Shown in pieces: positions 61,229-64,000 of a stretch of DNA of 64,000 bases. Position 1 is the stretch's first letter, and each line of letters opens with the position of its first letter. Below the pieces are notes generated by a model, which ran no database searches, was not told the origin of the DNA, and was given only the letters and a program-made list of their open reading frames with translations. The stretch covers positions 1,364,001-1,428,000 of the forward strand of contig CAXXJQ010000003.1 of NCBI GenBank assembly GCA_963665045.2, read 5' to 3'. The position numbers and the translations under genes were made by a program. The DNA comes from JAFGRU01 sp016934985. GTDB lineage: Bacteria; Desulfobacterota; Desulfuromonadia; Desulfuromonadales; JAAYDE01.

Positions 61229-62278
61229 CTATCCCGGTAGCCATGGCCGGCAGGAGCCCAGGATTTTCATGGGAGCTTTGCATCGGGAACATTTAAAGAG
61301 CGGCCTCGGCCTTGGGTGCCTTGGCTCAATGAGCACCCGTAGAACAAGTTGCACCACAGCCAACAGTTTCCTGGCATTGCCGTGGAGAAAGCCATAATCC
61401 CTGACCCGGCGAAAGGCTTTTGGGAGAACATGCTGGAGAACCAGCCACAAGAAATCCTCCCCCCTTAAGGTGCGGTAACGTTTTTGCCCGGTCTTGCTTT
61501 CGATGTAGCTGAAGGTCACCTGTCCATCCCGGCAGGAGACGATGTTCTTTTCAGCGATGACGCCCCGATAGAGATAGCGGGAGAGGTACTTCAAGGCCGG
61601 TAAGCCCGAGCCGACATGGCAGCAATCGACCACCCAGCCTTCGGGAACACCCGTTGGCATCGTCAGTCCCGCCCTGTTCACCGCCGCCAGAAAGCGGGCA
61701 CGAAAGACCTTGGCCAGGTTGAATTCGTTAAACAGGTATTTGCCCTTCACCTTTTTCCATTGTCGCCGGTCTTTATCGATCCCCCCGCCCGGAACGATGG
61801 CATGGACATGGGGATGATAATCCAATTTTCTGTTCTGGGTATGGAGGACGGCCGTCATGCCCATGTGGGCGCCCAACTGTTTGGGGTTCAGACCGAAATC
61901 CTTCAGGGTGCTGATGGCGCAAGCAAGTAAGATGGTGTAGATTTTTGTTTGAAAATGCCAGGCCAGCGGTCGGAGTTCATAAGGCAAGGTAAAGGTCACC
62001 ATAAAGTAGGGCACCGGCAGCAACTTGTCCTGCTGTCGATCCAGCCAGCGGCTCGCTTCATGGTTCTGGCATTTAGGGCAACTGCGGTGCCCGCAGGAGA
62101 GAGGGCGCCATTCGGCTTGCCCGCATTTGGTGCACTGCACATGGAGTTCGCCTGAATCGGGTGTGCGACAGCGCCTGATGGCGTGCAGTGCGTTCAGGTG
62201 GCCGGGCAGTAACCGGTCGGCATATGTGGCGATAAAGGAATCATGGAATTGCTCAACGATAGAGATCAGATCCATCAT
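61229..62278 (-). CDS. IS91-family HUH transposase
   Basis: About 349 residues from the ATG at 62278. It has an N-terminal zinc-binding region (CTKCGQAEWRPLSCGHRSC; CPKC), the HUH metal site HPHVHAIVPGGG and the nucleophile tyrosines in LKYLSRYLYRGVI. It overlaps the end of the recombinase frame by about 26 bases, implying coupled translation. Appears intact, ending CSRCKAPMKILGSC. Confidence 0.88.
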   Translation of the reverse strand: MMDLISIVEQFHDSFIATYADRLLPGHLNALHAIRRCRTPDSGELHVQCTKCGQAEWRPLSCGHRSCPKCQNHEASRWLDRQQDKLLPVPYFMVTFTLPYELRPLAWHFQTKIYTILLACAISTLKDFGLNPKQLGAHMGMTAVLHTQNRKLDYHPHVHAIVPGGGIDKDRRQWKKVKGKYLFNEFNLAKVFRARFLAAVNRAGLTMPTGVPEGWVVDCCHVGSGLPALKYLSRYLYRGVIAEKNIVSCRDGQVTFSYIESKTGQKRYRTLRGEDFLWLVLQHVLPKAFRRVRDYGFLHGNARKLLAVVQLVLRVLIEPRHPRPRPLFKCSRCKAPMKILGSCRPWLPG

Positions 62279-63178
62279 CGCCTCCCAAATCGAAATGCAG
62301 GGCATTGATCAAATGGTTGATGGTGGTCAGTGAATCTTTTTCAGTCACATCGGTGAAATGAGCATAGCGAGCCGTTGTGGTGGGGCTGGAATGGCCGAGT
62401 AAACCCTGGATATGGCGCAGACTTAAGCCACGTTCGAGCAGATGGGTCGCAAAGCTGTGGCGCAGAGAGTGGGTTGAGATTTTTTTTTGATGCCGCACCC
62501 CGCAACGAGCATCTTGATGGTTTTTTGAACACCACCACGGTCCATATGGGTACTCGCCTGACGGATCGTTTCCGGGGAACCTTGCGCATTGGGGAAAAGG
62601 AATGCCGGGTGACGATGCATGCGCCACAAGACCCGCAAGGCTTGGTAGGTGATGTCAGGCAAGGGGACGAAACGATCCTTGTTCCCTTTCCCGCGCCGCA
62701 CATGAACTCGCTTCTGCGGGGCATCAATATCGCCGACCTGAAGGGACAGGGTTTCTTCCAGACGCAGGCCCATGGAATAGGAGGTTAAGAAAAACACGCG
62801 GAAGCGCAACTTGCGTGTCGCCCCGATCAATTTGACAACCTCTTCCGGGGTAAGAATGTCAGGGATGGTTTGGATCTTGGGCGGCTTGATAATATTGACC
62901 CATTGCCAGTCCCGCTTGAGGACATGACGCCAGAAGAACTGCAGGCCATTACGATCGACCTTGACCGTGCTCCAGGAATGGGAATCAACCAACTGGCCGA
63001 AGTAGACTTCCAACTGTTCCGGCGTCAAGGTATCCGGGCAGCAATCGAAATGATTGGCCACCCGGCGCACCGCCCTTGCGTAGACATCAATGGTTTTGTC
63101 GCTCTTGCCCTGCAGTTTGAGCAGTCTCAGGTGGCGTTGATACAGTTCATCGAAGCGGACTTGTTCAGCATGTTCCAT
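62253..63178 (-). pseudogene. Tyrosine recombinase of the IS91-like element, frameshifted
   Basis: The N-terminal and core part (63178 to about 62489) includes a SAM-like domain and LTSYSMGLRLEETLSL (catalytic Arg). At a run of nine A on the coding strand (62488-62480) the frame shifts; the C-terminal part, in the next frame, reads THSLRHSFATHLLERG, GLLGHSSPTTTARYAHFT with the remaining catalytic residues. One added base, or a -1 slip on the A-run, restores the whole protein, so this may be a mutation, a sequencing error or a programmed frameshift. Partner genes of this type accompany some IS91-family elements. Confidence 0.75.
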
Positions 63179-63291
63179 GGTATATACTCCTTCCTGAAAG
63201 AGGAGCCCGGAATTGGGCTACGGAATGGAGTTATACCCCAAGAGCGTGATTCAATACGATTTTGATTTTTTTCTGCCGCGATAGCGGCTTA

Positions 63292-63395
63292 GTTCAACCA
63301 GTCAATCAAGGCGGAGCGATTTCAACTGGGCGCTTCTCTAAAAGGCCGCTGCCGGTTTTATCTGAGCCACACGCCCGCTTATCTCAACGTTATGT
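63292..63395 (+). repeat. attC site 15
   Basis: R'' GTTCAAC (63292-63298) is one base off the complement of the cassette 15 core GTTGGAC; R' GTTATGT (63389-63395). Otherwise the major type, AAGGCGG/CGCTT variant. Confidence 0.8.
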
Positions 63396-63422
63396 TGCGG
63401 GAAAAACCCAATTTGCGAACAA

Positions 63423-63749
63423 ATGACAATAAGGGATAAATTAAATCAAATTCGAAAAAAATGCGTAATTTTCCTAGTTGTTGTTGGACTATGTTGCGCT
63501 ATTTCATCCATGTTTCCTTTGCCTGAAAAAGACAACACCTTTCATTATTATTTTTTAAAAGTTTTTCCAATTATTTCTTTTGTGATGTTGATAGCTGGCA
63601 ATATGTTTGGAATGTTTGGTGTACGCTGCCCCCAATGTAAAAATAATATTGGTAACATATTGCGTGGCTTAAAAAGTGGAATTTTTAGAATACCAGAAAC
63701 TAATAAATTTTGTCCCAGTTGCGGCGTTGATTTTGATTCAGAAATTTAG
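63423..63749 (+). CDS. Cassette 16: MTIR-zinc ribbon membrane protein
   Basis: A 108-residue protein: MTIRDKLNQIRKK, two membrane segments (about 14-65), then VRCPQCKNNIGNIL and FCPSCGVDFDSEI. Third member of the family seen in cassette 13; even the DNA around the starts is alike (AAATGACAATAAG). It stands alone in its cassette. The spread of one family over two cassettes with different attC partners suggests repeated capture or duplication. Confidence 0.78.
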   Translation: MTIRDKLNQIRKKCVIFLVVVGLCCAISSMFPLPEKDNTFHYYFLKVFPIISFVMLIAGNMFGMFGVRCPQCKNNIGNILRGLKSGIFRIPETNKFCPSCGVDFDSEI

Positions 63750-63801
63750 GCCCACCATGTTCAAGGGGGTTTGTTGGCCACTTTTTTCACTTGGGAAGAA
63801 A

Positions 63802-63859
63802 ACATAACCCATAAGGATTGATACGACACGGTTTTGGTCGTTTCAATCCATTGTTCATG
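63802..63859 (+). repeat. attC site 16 (short type, degenerate end)
   Basis: R'' ACATAAC (63802-63808) complements GTTATGT at 63389. Arms GGATTGA/TCAATCC and CGAC/GTCG pair. The R' position holds GTTCATG, which departs from GTTRRRY. Left arm is like attC 14. No further attC is visible in the last 140 bases; a short open frame from an ATG at 63857 (30 codons) is not convincing. Confidence 0.65.
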
Positions 63860-64000
63860 AAGCCCATGGATTTGGCACGGATCTTTGATAATAGGGTAAT
63901 GGTTCACTCAGGGAGTTTACCGGCAGAATCAAAAGTGCAGGAAATATAAGCAAAGGGGTCAAGTCTCCGTTTGACTCTTGGAGTTTATTCTGGTAAATCT

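Larger units (their letters stand above)
61022..63291 (-). mobile_element. IS91-like element with tyrosine recombinase, in cassette 15
   Basis: A two-gene minus-strand unit (recombinase then HUH transposase) occupying the whole of cassette 15, between core GTTGGAC (61015) and the attC 15 R''. Exact ends are not visible; the non-coding flanks (61022-61228 and 63179-63291) hold several short inverted repeats (for example TTAACAG/CTGTTAA around 61154-61200). IS91-family elements move by rolling circle and make no target duplication, so ends are hard to call by eye. Confidence 0.7.

Noticed and set aside
51468..63395. Regularly repeated sequences of about 100 bases as a CRISPR array
   Set aside because: Repeats are palindromic, separated by coding cassettes of varied size, and bear GTTRRRY cores: attC sites.
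63857..63949. Thirty-codon frame after the last attC
   Set aside because: No ribosome site, no similarity, and the preceding core is degenerate; kept only as a note.

Overview
The window is a piece of a Gram-negative bacterial chromosome of about 50% G+C. Gene order, a TatD/radical SAM fusion and a lysS-lolC-lolD linkage suggest the Desulfuromonas/Pelobacter/Geobacter part of the former Deltaproteobacteria. This is inferred from synteny and protein character only; there is no rRNA here to confirm it.

Positions 1-31261 are almost entirely minus-strand housekeeping genes. An envelope operon reads bamA-ompH-lpxD-fabZ-lpxA-lpxB-msbA-waaA-lpxK-elm1-like-glycosyltransferase, with a clear promoter in front of bamA. 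Upstream lie lysS-lolC-lolD (own promoter), prfB (with the classic programmed +1 frameshift), hom, and a long run yceD-rpmF-plsX-fabH-fabD-fabG-acpP-fabF-rpiB-glyA-dCMP deaminase-nrdR-ribD-ribE-ribBA-ribH-nusB. That run links phospholipid and fatty-acid synthesis, one-carbon metabolism, dNTP control and riboflavin synthesis. Gene ends overlap by 1-4 bases at many junctions.

Positions 31262-49890 hold mazG, a 585-base AT-rich gap with DnaA-box-like sequences, murJ, rpsT, holA, lptE, leuS, infA, a stand-alone response regulator, der, era and rnc. A plus-strand set follows: tmk-holB-ricT-metG, then, beyond a 149-base palindromic element, a TatD-radical SAM fusion gene.

Positions 49891-64000 are accessory: a chromosomal integron. 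The integrase gene (minus strand, 49903-50643) is dead as read, with an in-frame internal deletion and an in-frame TGA. It faces an attI-like region and a plus-strand array of 16 cassettes, each closed by an attC site. Nearly every cassette passes an internal check: the R'' box of its attC is the exact complement of the core at its own 5' end. Most cassette proteins are short and unrecognised, and many are membrane proteins. Three (two in one cassette) form one family: a short N-terminal MTIR motif, two membrane segments, a four-cysteine zinc ribbon, and a C-terminal DFxSEI. One cassette has no convincing protein gene but is bounded by 25-base inverted repeats and is full of hairpins. Two IS3-family elements and one IS91-like element with a frameshifted tyrosine recombinase have landed in the array, one IS3 element exactly in an attC core. 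The array appears to end near 63860.
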